From NCBI GenBank assembly GCA_009782245.1, contig WRKK01000293.1, positions 1 through 10,633 on the forward strand: a DNA stretch of 10,633 nt, written 5' to 3'. This document shows, piece after piece, positions 1 through 7,124 of this stretch (the first letter of the stretch is position 1; every line of letters begins with the position of its first letter). Under the pieces are notes generated by a model. It saw only the letters and a list, made by a program, of their open reading frames with translations. It had not been told where the DNA came from and made no database searches. Source of the stretch: Defluviitaleaceae bacterium. Lineage in GTDB: Bacteria; Bacillota; Clostridia; Lachnospirales; WQUN01. Made by a program: the position numbers and the translations under genes.

Positions 1-19
1 ATTAAAAAATTTAGCGGGT

Positions 20-85
20 CAAGGGGCGCGCTCCTTGCGGGTTCTAAGGGCAGCGCCCTTAGCGGGGTGTGGGGCAGAGCCCCAC
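20..85. repeat. Three tandem GC-rich hairpins downstream of the cyclase gene
   Basis: Three adjacent palindromes are visible: 20-37 (CAAGGGGC/GCTCCTTG, one G-T wobble), 44-62 (CTAAGGGC/GCCCTTAG, loop AGC, perfect) and 69-85 (GTGGGGC/GCCCCAC, loop AGA, perfect). They start 26 nt past the stop codon of the minus-strand cyclase gene. Read on the minus strand, the last hairpin is followed by a short spacer and then TAAATTTTTTAAT, so the block could end transcription of the cyclase operon. The T-run is not directly at the stem foot, so this is not a textbook terminator. From general knowledge, similar stacked hairpins are frequent intergenic repeats in clostridia. Their role is not established. 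Confidence 0.6.
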
Positions 86-110
86 GGTTTTGCAGTTGTT
101 TGAATATAAG

Positions 111-1961
111 TTAAACCCCAGCAACAGCAACATCTCTGGTTTTTGCCCTTGCTACTGCACCGCTGGTAGCATCAACGACGTTGGTAACAGAATAAATATT
201 TACCGTTTCGGTTTTGCCTTTTAGTGCAACTTCGCCGATATAGTCGGCAGTTACACGGTCTTTTACCCGTTCGTATACATCGGCACTAATAATTATTTGC
301 GAACGTTGTGCTTGTCCCTCTAGTCTGGCGGCGGTGTTTACGGAATCGCCTATTGCGGTGTAATCCTTGCGGAAAGATGGGCCTAAGTTGCCAACAATTG
401 CCTCGCCGCAGTGTACACCTATCCCAAAGCCCAAATCTAAGCCGTTTCGCTCTTTTATTATTGCGTTTAGGCTGGTAGAACCTGTCGCCATATCCCATGC
501 GGATTTTACCGCCTTAAAAACATAGTCATCTAGCGGAACAAACCCGTTAAATAAGCCCATTGTTGCATCGCCGACAAACTTATCCACGCTGCCGCCGTTG
601 TTTAATATTGCCGAAGACGTTAGTTCCAGGTAACTGTTCAAACTTTCTACTATTATTTCGGGGTTATCGCGCATGGATTCTGTTAGGCTGGTAAACCCGC
701 GAACGTCGACAAAAACTATGGCTATATCTTTGCGGCGACCAACCTCGTTTGCATCAATTTCTTTGCTGTCTATTAGTTGGTCAACCAATTTTGCATCAAC
801 GTATTTTTTGAATGTATCGCGCATTTTGGATTTTTCAACAGAATCGATTATATAACTGTACGAAAAATTGTATAATACCGCCAAAGCTATTGCAATAGCG
901 GGTGTTAGCACGGGCAACAGCCAGTCGAAATTTTGCAAAACTATCAAAACCGCAAAATACAAAACGGTAATGGCAAACGAGACAATCAAACTAGTTCTAA
1001 TTTTGAACAGTTCGCTGGCAAGCATTATTGCTACTATCAAACCTATGGCAATGTACAGCATAATATCTTCGGATACTCGTTGCCGAAAATTGCCCTCCAG
1101 TATCATTTGCAAAACGTTAGCATGAATTTCAACGCCATACATAAGAGTATCGGGTGCTATTGGTACGGCGTGGCTGTCCATCATTCCAACTGCCCACGGG
1201 CCTATTAGTACAATTCTGTCGGCAAGTTCGATAGGGTCAAACCAATCTTCAAAAATATCCGAAAAAGAAAACTCAAAGAAATCGCCTGGCAAGCCAGAAT
1301 ACGTGATAAAAGTGTACTCGTAGCCACCGTCGGTCTGCCAGTTTATTAATTCGTGCGAGGGTAAGCCCGTGTATTTCATAGCGGTGGCAAGCGGAAAAGA
1401 ATACACTATCTGCTCTTCGCCGTTGCCTAAAGGCACGGGGATTCTAAGCAACGCATTACGAACGAAACCATCTGCATCGTTCATGCCGTCAACTAGTGCG
1501 TTTGTGGCGTGTGGTGCTAGTTCGTAAAAGGGCGTTACGTGATTAGTAACAACATGACCTAGCGTAACGCCGTCAAAATCCAGCCCAGTTTCTAGCAGCG
1601 ATGCCAGAATAATGTTATCACTGGCGGCAACAGCATCTACCAAAGCCCAGTCGGCGGATAAATCCAGACTATTTGTGGCGAACAAAACGTCTATTGCAAT
1701 AACGGCGGGTTGGGCATCTTCTACACTATTAAGGATATTTAGTGCATCTGCCCAAACTTGTCTGCTCCACGGGAACGTGCCTATTTCCGCCATCGACCAC
1801 TCGTCCATGCCGATTATTACAATGTCGTTGTTGATAATGCGGGGCGTTTGGTGCAAAACATCTTGTAACCGATATTCAAACAATAAAAACGGATTAAAAT
1901 AAAACAACACTATCAGCAAAATTGTAACAAACACAGTAACGATGCGTTTTACAGTTTTCAT
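111..1961 (-). CDS. CHASE2-domain class III adenylate cyclase
   Basis: This 616-aa membrane protein is predicted to make cAMP from ATP in response to an extracytoplasmic signal. One N-terminal membrane segment (about 5-23) is followed by an external CHASE2 sensor (about 28-290, with the typical FPWSR near 63-67). Three closely spaced membrane helices (about 300-318, 324-342, 348-370) and a cytoplasmic class III cyclase domain (about 408-595) come next. Catalytic features are present: metal-binding Asp419 (FVDVRGFT) and Asp465 (KFVGD), purine-selecting Lys461 and Thr535 (DYTAIGD), and transition-state Asn542 and Arg546 (VNTAARL). The Lys/Thr pair is typical of class IIIb adenylate rather than guanylate cyclases. 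The ATG overlaps the stop of the upstream hydrolase gene by 4 nt (ATGA), with GGAG 8 nt before it, so translation is probably coupled. It is the last gene of the operon that starts at 4265. The CHASE2 ligand is unknown. Confidence 0.93.
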   Translation of the reverse strand: MKTVKRIVTVFVTILLIVLFYFNPFLLFEYRLQDVLHQTPRIINNDIVIIGMDEWSMAEIGTFPWSRQVWADALNILNSVEDAQPAVIAIDVLFATNSLDLSADWALVDAVAASDNIILASLLETGLDFDGVTLGHVVTNHVTPFYELAPHATNALVDGMNDADGFVRNALLRIPVPLGNGEEQIVYSFPLATAMKYTGLPSHELINWQTDGGYEYTFITYSGLPGDFFEFSFSDIFEDWFDPIELADRIVLIGPWAVGMMDSHAVPIAPDTLMYGVEIHANVLQMILEGNFRQRVSEDIMLYIAIGLIVAIMLASELFKIRTSLIVSFAITVLYFAVLIVLQNFDWLLPVLTPAIAIALAVLYNFSYSYIIDSVEKSKMRDTFKKYVDAKLVDQLIDSKEIDANEVGRRKDIAIVFVDVRGFTSLTESMRDNPEIIVESLNSYLELTSSAILNNGGSVDKFVGDATMGLFNGFVPLDDYVFKAVKSAWDMATGSTSLNAIIKERNGLDLGFGIGVHCGEAIVGNLGPSFRKDYTAIGDSVNTAARLEGQAQRSQIIISADVYERVKDRVTADYIGEVALKGKTETVNIYSVTNVVDATSGAVARAKTRDVAVAGV

Positions 1962-2779
1962 AAAGTCATCTCCAATCCTTCACGGGCAAAAATAAAGTTA
2001 TCACCTTTAGATTGCGCTATTTTGTCCAACATTTCTATTTGGCTGTCGTTGTAATCAAAACTAAAGTGGTCAAACATCAAGCGTTTGCAGCCAGAAAGCT
2101 GTGCTAATTTTATGCCGTCTTCTATTGTGGAATGTCCCCAGCCTTTGCGGGATAGGTAATCTTCGGGGCTGTAGGCGGCATCAAAAATAACGAGATCGGC
2201 GTTTCGGCAAAATGCTACTAGTTTTGTGTATTTGTTTTCGTCTAGCAGGCTTATTTCGCTGTCTAGCAGGTATACAATTCTAATCGAGCCGTCCGTTATA
2301 TAAAACGAGGTTGTTTTGTTGGGGTGCGGCGCTTCAAACGGGATTATCGTAAACGAACCCAAAGAATACGGCATATCTTCCTGTAATTCTATACATTCAA
2401 CATCAGAGGTTAATGCTATTGGAATCGGCCAATAGGGCGATGCGAATGTTGCAAAAATTTGCTCTTTTAGCGTGCCGCCGCCACGGTCTATTGTGTACAG
2501 GCGTACGTGGCTTTGCGGATCCCACAAATATTTGAACGTTGCCAAGCCCAAAATGTGATCTATGTGCAGATGGCTTAAGAATATATCAAAATATTTGTTT
2601 TTTATTGTGGAATCCTTGTACCAATCTTCCGATAGGTCAAAATTTATTATTCCGCTGCCAGCATCTAAAAAAATAATTTGCCCTTTTGATTCTAGTGCAA
2701 TGCAAGCAGTATTGCCGCCGTATTGCGAATTTTGGCAAAAAGGTATCGAGCCACGGCAGCCGTAAACTTTAAGTTTCAT
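1958..2779 (-). CDS. Metallo-beta-lactamase-fold hydrolase (PhnP/cyclic-phosphodiesterase-like)
   Basis: This 273-aa soluble protein belongs to the metallo-beta-lactamase superfamily. The N-terminus (GCRGSIP, then YGGNT at 20-24) is typical of the group often annotated as 'metal-dependent hydrolase, beta-lactamase superfamily I'. Likely zinc ligands are His70, His72, Asp74 and His75 (HLHIDH), His152 (APHP), Asp173 (LLDSE) and a late histidine (His216 in GHST or His238 in DHFSFD). No signal peptide or membrane segment is seen. The gene overlaps the upstream HD-GYP gene by 11 nt and the downstream cyclase by 4 nt, so all three are probably co-translated. Given that setting, the substrate may be a cyclic nucleotide or another phosphodiester. 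That is inference; the fold also covers RNases, lactonases and thioesterases. GGAGG lies 12 nt before the ATG, a rather long spacing. Confidence 0.85.
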   Translation of the reverse strand: MKLKVYGCRGSIPFCQNSQYGGNTACIALESKGQIIFLDAGSGIINFDLSEDWYKDSTIKNKYFDIFLSHLHIDHILGLATFKYLWDPQSHVRLYTIDRGGGTLKEQIFATFASPYWPIPIALTSDVECIELQEDMPYSLGSFTIIPFEAPHPNKTTSFYITDGSIRIVYLLDSEISLLDENKYTKLVAFCRNADLVIFDAAYSPEDYLSRKGWGHSTIEDGIKLAQLSGCKRLMFDHFSFDYNDSQIEMLDKIAQSKGDNFIFAREGLEMTL

Positions 2780-4265
2780 TAGAGAACCATCCCTCCCAAA
2801 TTCTACTTTTGTAGAATAAATCTACTAACTCGGTGTGTAGTTTGCCATCGCTGGCTAGTTTTTCCAGTATTCCTATTGCTTTTTCGGGTGGCATTGCACT
2901 ACGGTACGAGCGGTCTCGGGAGGTTAATGCCTCAAAAATATCCATAATAGTAAGCATACAGGTTTCTATAGCAATTTCGTTGTTTTTCAGCCCTTTTGGG
3001 TAGCCGCTACCGTCTAGGAACTCGTGATGATCGCAAGCCCACTTTGGAACATTTTTATAATATTTGCCAAAGACGGTATTGTTTAGTATACGATCAGACA
3101 CAGTTACGTGGTCGCGCATTATAATCCATTCTTTATCGGTTAAGTTGCCACGTTTTATTTGCAACGATTCCAAATCTTCACGTTCTATAAGCGGTTTTTT
3201 TTGCCCTGAAATTTCAACAATAATTTTATTAATGCTGCATAATTTTTCGTGATCTTCGTCGGAAAGAAAGCCAGCGGGGTTAATCCGCAAAACTAGTTCG
3301 TAGGCGTTTTTTAGGGTTTCTTTGGCGTTTTCGTATTCTTCTTTGGTAAGATGTTGTTTTAGGTATTCCGTTTCTATTTGAGCTTTTTTTATTTCAAACC
3401 TGGATTCAATTCGTTGCATTTGCCAGTCTGTTAGGCGGTTGCGTTTATCCAGGATATAGCTTGGCGTGGCGAGTTTACCAACATCGTGCAAAAGGGCGGT
3501 AATACGCATCATTTCGCAGTGGTCTTCGTCAAAGTGGTATTTATGGCCTGGCGGATATTTTTCGCCGAGGTATTCTGCAAAAGAGGCGCAATAGCGAGCA
3601 AGTTTCTGCGTATGATTTCTGGTTGTGTGCGAGCGTTCGTCGATAGTTTTGGTAATAAGTTCCACAAACGACAAAAACACTTCGCGAATTTCTTTTGTAT
3701 GCAGAAAGTTAGCGAGGGTATTAGCGGCTATTCTGGCTAAAGCTGGGCCAAACGGGTGATACACATCTGTATAGGAAAGATTTTCGCCCGTAACGGGTTC
3801 GGTAGCGTTAAGCAACTGAATAACGCCCAAAACGCCGCCGTCTTCCATACTGGACAGCGGAATAACCAACATTGAGCGTGTATGGTAGCCCGTTAAGTTA
3901 TCGTATTTTTCTGGGCCAGAAAAATTGAACCTTTTGTCGGTGTAAACATCTTCGACTATTATTGTTTCGTTGTGAATGGCGCAATAAGCACTAATGTTGT
4001 CAATATTTTGGTCATCTAGTACGATAGGTGGAATGTTATCAGCCACTTCCGAAATTTTCAGGGTGTTATTCTTGAAAATTTGAAAATGCAATTTGTCGTC
4101 ATCTACGGTGTACAACGTGCCAGCGTCTGAAAAAGTGGCTTCCATCATTTTGGTCAATATAATATCCAGTATCCCCAAATAATCGGTTTTACTGTTAAAA
4201 GCCAGCACAACGTCCAATATTCGTTTGGCATCGTTCGGTAAACTGCTGGGAATATCTACGTTCAT
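2769..4265 (-). CDS. GAF domain / HD-GYP phosphohydrolase (predicted c-di-GMP phosphodiesterase)
   Basis: This 498-aa cytoplasmic protein has an N-terminal GAF sensor (about 20-190) and an HD-GYP domain (about 195-490). Metal-binding and signature residues are visible: His218, His260-Asp261 in HDVGK, His386 (MRDH), His413-His414, the GYP signature at 421-423 within a DGSGYPKGL stretch, and Asp442 (MDIFEALTS). HD-GYP proteins hydrolyse c-di-GMP to pGpG or GMP. Between HDVGK and His386 lie about 122 residues instead of the usual 20-25. The extra part is highly charged and helical in appearance (about 285-370); such an insertion is known in a GAF-linked HD-GYP subfamily. AAGGAG sits 8 nt before the ATG, and a near-consensus promoter (4322-4350) is upstream, so this is the first gene of the operon. 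The GAF ligand is not predictable. Confidence 0.92.
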   Translation of the reverse strand: MNVDIPSSLPNDAKRILDVVLAFNSKTDYLGILDIILTKMMEATFSDAGTLYTVDDDKLHFQIFKNNTLKISEVADNIPPIVLDDQNIDNISAYCAIHNETIIVEDVYTDKRFNFSGPEKYDNLTGYHTRSMLVIPLSSMEDGGVLGVIQLLNATEPVTGENLSYTDVYHPFGPALARIAANTLANFLHTKEIREVFLSFVELITKTIDERSHTTRNHTQKLARYCASFAEYLGEKYPPGHKYHFDEDHCEMMRITALLHDVGKLATPSYILDKRNRLTDWQMQRIESRFEIKKAQIETEYLKQHLTKEEYENAKETLKNAYELVLRINPAGFLSDEDHEKLCSINKIIVEISGQKKPLIEREDLESLQIKRGNLTDKEWIIMRDHVTVSDRILNNTVFGKYYKNVPKWACDHHEFLDGSGYPKGLKNNEIAIETCMLTIMDIFEALTSRDRSYRSAMPPEKAIGILEKLASDGKLHTELVDLFYKSRIWEGWFSNET

Positions 4266-4321
4266 AAAGGGTTCTCCTTACAATTATTCTAAAACATATT
4301 TTGACAAGACTGCTAAAAATT

Positions 4322-4350
4322 ATTGTAGCATTTATTTTTGTGGTGGTCAA
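4322..4350 (-). promoter_or_regulatory. Sigma-A promoter of the HD-GYP/hydrolase/cyclase operon
   Basis: On the minus strand a -35 box TTGACC (4345-4350) and a -10 box TACAAT (4322-4327) are separated by exactly 17 bp. Transcription would start near 4314, leaving a leader of about 50 nt that contains AAGGAG (4274-4279) before the HD-GYP ATG. One mismatch per box and ideal spacing suggest a fairly strong housekeeping promoter. It lies between the repeat block after rluD and the HD-GYP gene, which supports two separate operons. Confidence 0.8.
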
Positions 4351-4400
4351 TAAATATAAAGCAATTTAATCTACAATAGTCCGTGGGGTTTTCCATAGGG

Positions 4401-4548
4401 GCGGACCCGCACCTGCGTATACTTAAGCTAAAATCGGAGGGGCAAACGGGCGACCGAGGACGGTCGCCCGTCCGTCTAATCCCCAATGGTTCAACAAAAG
4501 TGTACGCAGGTGGACGGTCGCCCGTTTTCCCGTTCCGATTTAGCCTAA
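4401..4548. repeat. Composite inverted GC-rich repeat block, MITE-like
   Basis: The block begins about 1 bp past the rluD stop and fills most of the gap to the next promoter. Its core is a perfect 11-bp stem at 4446-4471 (ACGGGCGACCG and CGGTCGCCCGT, loop AGGA). A second inverted pair encloses it: 4410-4424 (CACCTGCGTATACTT) with 4498-4512 (AAGTGTACGCAGGTG), 15 bp with one wobble. The left module at 4426-4465 (AGCTAAAATCGG, then CAAACGGGCGACCG) recurs in inverted, slightly diverged form at about 4513-4546. The same module appears again at 10560-10603. No transposase is present, so this could be a non-autonomous mobile palindrome. It may also attenuate or stabilise the rluD transcript end, although no clean T-run follows on the minus strand. 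Confidence 0.8.
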
Positions 4549-5463
4549 TCAAATCCAATTTTCAAATATATCGGGCAAAGGCACTTCAAAGTACATTTTT
4601 TCGCCCGTAATTGGGTGTTCTAGTTCTAAAATTTTTGCGTGTAGTAGTTGGGACGAAACGGCTGGGTTGTTGGCATTGCCGTAGATAATGTCGCCTAATA
4701 CGGGGTGTCCAATATGGGATAAATGTACCCTTATTTGGTGGGTGCGTCCTGTTTGCAGCTTGGCTGTTAGCAGAGTGGCGTTTTTGTGGCGTTTCAGCAC
4801 CGTTATGTGGGTAATGGCTGTTTTGCCTGTTTTGCCTGTTTTATCCATTTTATTCATGGTTGCCGTTGTTACTGTCATTTTTTTGCGGTTGGTTGGGTGT
4901 CTTGTTATGTTTTTGTTTATGGTAAAGGTATCTTGTTGGATTACTCCTTGTGCAACAGCCCAGTAAATACGCCCCATTGAGTGGTTTGCTAGTTGGGCGG
5001 CTAATCCGTGGTGGGCTTTATCGTGCTTGGCAATGGCAATCAGCCCCGATGTTTCTTTATCCAGCCTATGCACTATGCCTGGCCGCATTACGCCATTAAC
5101 GCCCGATAAATCTTTGCAATGGTGCAATAGTGCATTTACTAAAGTGCCGCTATAGTTGCCAGGTGCGGGGTGAACCACCATTCCCTGCGCCTTGTTTATT
5201 ATTATTATATCGGCATCTTGGTATATTATATCTAGTGGGATTGGCTCTGGTGCTGCGTTGTACACTTCTGGCTGTGGGATTATGCAGGTTATTATGTCGT
5301 TTGCCTTGATTGTGTAGCGTTTTGCCGCTTTTTTTTTGTTGACCAAAATGTTCCCGTTTGTTATGTGGTTTTGTACGTTTGTTCGGCTTAAATCTAGCTT
5401 AGCGGCGGCAAAAATATCTAACCTTGTGCCAAAATCTTGCTCGGCGGCTTTTAGGGTTAGCAT
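4549..5463 (-). CDS. rluD: RluA/RluD-family 23S rRNA pseudouridine synthase
   Basis: This 304-aa cytoplasmic enzyme converts uridine to pseudouridine in RNA, by family most likely in 23S rRNA. An S4 RNA-binding domain (about 13-60, RLDIFAAAKLDLSRT) precedes the catalytic domain (about 78-290). The RluA motif HRLDKETSGL (132-141) contains the nucleophile Asp135, and RTHQIRVHL (240-248) is the second conserved motif. Length is slightly below the 320-325 aa of well-studied RluD proteins. An in-frame run of four tripeptides, each ending in Lys (203-214), sits at a surface-loop position before the conserved AITHITVL strand. The ATG shares one base with the lspA stop (TAATG), implying coupled translation, and lspA-rluD adjacency is common in Firmicutes. 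The paralogue assignment (RluD versus RluA/RluC type) is less certain than the family. Confidence 0.9.
   Translation of the reverse strand: MLTLKAAEQDFGTRLDIFAAAKLDLSRTNVQNHITNGNILVNKKKAAKRYTIKANDIITCIIPQPEVYNAAPEPIPLDIIYQDADIIIINKAQGMVVHPAPGNYSGTLVNALLHHCKDLSGVNGVMRPGIVHRLDKETSGLIAIAKHDKAHHGLAAQLANHSMGRIYWAVAQGVIQQDTFTINKNITRHPTNRKKMTVTTATMNKMDKTGKTGKTAITHITVLKRHKNATLLTAKLQTGRTHQIRVHLSHIGHPVLGDIIYGNANNPAVSSQLLHAKILELEHPITGEKMYFEVPLPDIFENWI
4822..4857 (-). repeat. 9-nt in-frame minisatellite inside rluD
   Basis: On the plus strand four 9-nt units follow each other with period 9: TTTTGCCTG twice, then TTTTATCCA and TTTTATTCA. In the rluD frame they encode MNK, MDK, TGK, TGK (residues 203-214). 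Unit changes would stay in frame, so copy number could vary without breaking the enzyme. Confidence 0.75.
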
Positions 5464-6032
5464 TATTTAGCCTTTTCTGCTGTTTTTGTTGTTTCGATTG
5501 TTCCTATTGTTTCAGATGTTCCTAATTCGGCGGCTTTTTCCTGTTTTTTGGCTAAAATTGTTGAAATAATCTCGTAAAAAACGTAGCCAAAAACGCCGAC
5601 AACCACCAAAATATCTGCCACATTAAATATCGGGAACGATATAAACAAAAATTCAAACATATCCACAACATAGCCAAAAAGCAACCTATCGATAAAATTG
5701 CCGATACCACCCGCAAGAATCAGCATTATAATAACACGTTGCCACAAATTTTGTTTGGTATGCGGCAAAGTTGATTCGTACAGCAGAACCACAACAATAA
5801 TAACAATCGTAAGCCCAACAAAAATCCATCTGCCGCCTGGAAAAATGCCAAACGCTGCACCCGTGTTTATTGCCCATCTAAAGCCAAAAAATCCCTCTAT
5901 TACAGGAAAACTTATTAAGCCATCTGGTGGCATTAACGTGGCTCTTGCCCATTCTTTAACTAGCTGATCTACGGTTATAAGCACTATAACACCAAAAGCT
6001 AGTAACATTCTGACGGTTTTTAGATTATTCAT
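5463..6032 (-). CDS. lspA: Lipoprotein signal peptidase (signal peptidase II)
   Basis: This 189-aa integral membrane aspartyl protease cleaves the signal peptide of diacylglyceryl-modified prolipoproteins. Four membrane segments are visible (about 8-25, 68-85, 98-115, 138-160). Conserved family motifs are NTGAAFGIF (56-64), GNFIDRLLFGYVVDMF (111-126) with catalytic Asp124, and FNVAD (136-140) with catalytic Asp140. The C-terminus carries a low-complexity tail of about 28 residues rich in Thr, Glu and Lys (162-189), beyond the usual end near 160. Its ATG overlaps the aroB stop by 4 nt (ATGA), with AGGAG 10 nt upstream. Its stop overlaps the rluD start by one base. No lipobox protein is seen in this window, so the substrates lie elsewhere. 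Confidence 0.95.
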   Translation of the reverse strand: MNNLKTVRMLLAFGVIVLITVDQLVKEWARATLMPPDGLISFPVIEGFFGFRWAINTGAAFGIFPGGRWIFVGLTIVIIVVVLLYESTLPHTKQNLWQRVIIMLILAGGIGNFIDRLLFGYVVDMFEFLFISFPIFNVADILVVVGVFGYVFYEIISTILAKKQEKAAELGTSETIGTIETTKTAEKAK

Positions 6033-7102
6033 TCTAATATCGCTCCTATTGCGGTAATAATATCTGGTTCTGGTACGCTGTTGTCGGTGTAGGCTGTGCC
6101 GATTTTTTGCAACAGCACAATACGCAAAGTATCGTTCAGCGTTTTTTTATCTTTGTACATATGGGCTAAAATTTCGGCGGCATTGTAGCCCGTTATTGTT
6201 GTTGGCAAATCGTAAGATTTTATTAGTTTTACGGCGTTATCAAAATCGGCGGCGGTAATATTGCCCTTTTTATGGGATATTGACAATGCCGCACACATTC
6301 CAATAGCCACACAACAGCCGTGCAAAAGCGTGTAATTGGATAGGCTTTCTATTGCGTGTCCTACACAATGCCCAAAATTCAGGGTTTCTCGTAAACCTTG
6401 CTCGGTTTCGTCGCTGGCGACTACTGCCGCTTTTATTTGGCAAGACCCTTTTATTAACTGTAGCAATGCCGCGGGCTGTAGGGTTTTTATCTGTTTAATG
6501 TTAGCACTATCGCTAAGAAAATCGTTGTAGGCTTTATCGCCGATAATAGCGTGTTTAACCGCCTCGCCCATACCAGAGATAAATTCATTTTGGGACAAAG
6601 TGTTTAAGGTTGACAAATTAACATAAACCAATTTAGGTTGACAAAACGCGCCCACCAAATTTTTTACGCCGCCAAAATCGACAGCAGTTTTGCCGCCCAC
6701 GCTAGAATCCACTTGGGCTAACAGGCTGGTAGGCACTTGCACATAAGGTATACCGCGCATAAAAGTAGCGGCGGCAAAGCCAGCCATATCGCCCACAACG
6801 CCGCCGCCTAGTGCAACGACAACCGAACGCCTATCTAGCTTATGCTCTAAAAAGCACGAGTACATATTAGCGATAGTGTTCAGGTGTTTTTGGGGCTCGC
6901 CAGCTGGGAAAGAAAAAGAAATATCGGTATTAAGAGCATTTTTCAGCATATTCAAGTAAATAGGAGCGACATTATTATCGGTAATAATAATAATTTTACG
7001 GTTCAGCAAATCGAGCTGCTTAAAAGCATTGGGAATGTCGTCAAAAGAGTGGCGGAAGTATATCGTGTAAGGTTTTTTGGTTTTTACAGTTAAATTTTCC
7101 AT
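6029..7102 (-). CDS. aroB: 3-dehydroquinate synthase
   Basis: This 357-aa cytoplasmic enzyme catalyses the second step of the shikimate pathway, converting DAHP to 3-dehydroquinate with NAD and a divalent metal. Sequence support includes the glycine-rich nucleotide site GGGVVGDMAGF (99-109), the stretch PTSLLAQVDSSVGGKTAVD (124-142), and metal ligands Glu180 (GMGEAVKH), His245 (NFGHCVGH) and His261 (LLHG). Length matches the monofunctional family. AAGGAG lies 8 nt before the ATG, and the upstream HPr-like gene ends 22 nt away, so both are probably on one mRNA. The stop overlaps lspA. No other aro gene is in the window. Sharing an operon with lspA and rluD gives no pathway link and may only reflect housekeeping co-expression. 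Confidence 0.96.
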   Translation of the reverse strand: MENLTVKTKKPYTIYFRHSFDDIPNAFKQLDLLNRKIIIITDNNVAPIYLNMLKNALNTDISFSFPAGEPQKHLNTIANMYSCFLEHKLDRRSVVVALGGGVVGDMAGFAAATFMRGIPYVQVPTSLLAQVDSSVGGKTAVDFGGVKNLVGAFCQPKLVYVNLSTLNTLSQNEFISGMGEAVKHAIIGDKAYNDFLSDSANIKQIKTLQPAALLQLIKGSCQIKAAVVASDETEQGLRETLNFGHCVGHAIESLSNYTLLHGCCVAIGMCAALSISHKKGNITAADFDNAVKLIKSYDLPTTITGYNAAEILAHMYKDKKTLNDTLRIVLLQKIGTAYTDNSVPEPDIITAIGAILE

Positions 7103-7124
7103 AAATGTCGCTCCTTATAACGGG

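Noticed and set aside
4446..4471. Classical rho-independent terminator for the rluD operon
   Set aside because: The stem is strong but on the minus strand it is followed by TTTGCCCC, not by a run of T, so it is reported only as a repeat that may affect the transcript end.
4401..4548. Possible CRISPR array
   Set aside because: The repeats are inverted and of unequal spacing, with no regular unique spacers and no cas genes nearby.
4313..4558. An 81-codon minus-strand frame (and a matching plus-strand one) across the repeat block
   Set aside because: The translation is simply the palindromic repeat read as TGDRP/SPV-type peptides, and it crosses a promoter. No conserved protein features are seen.
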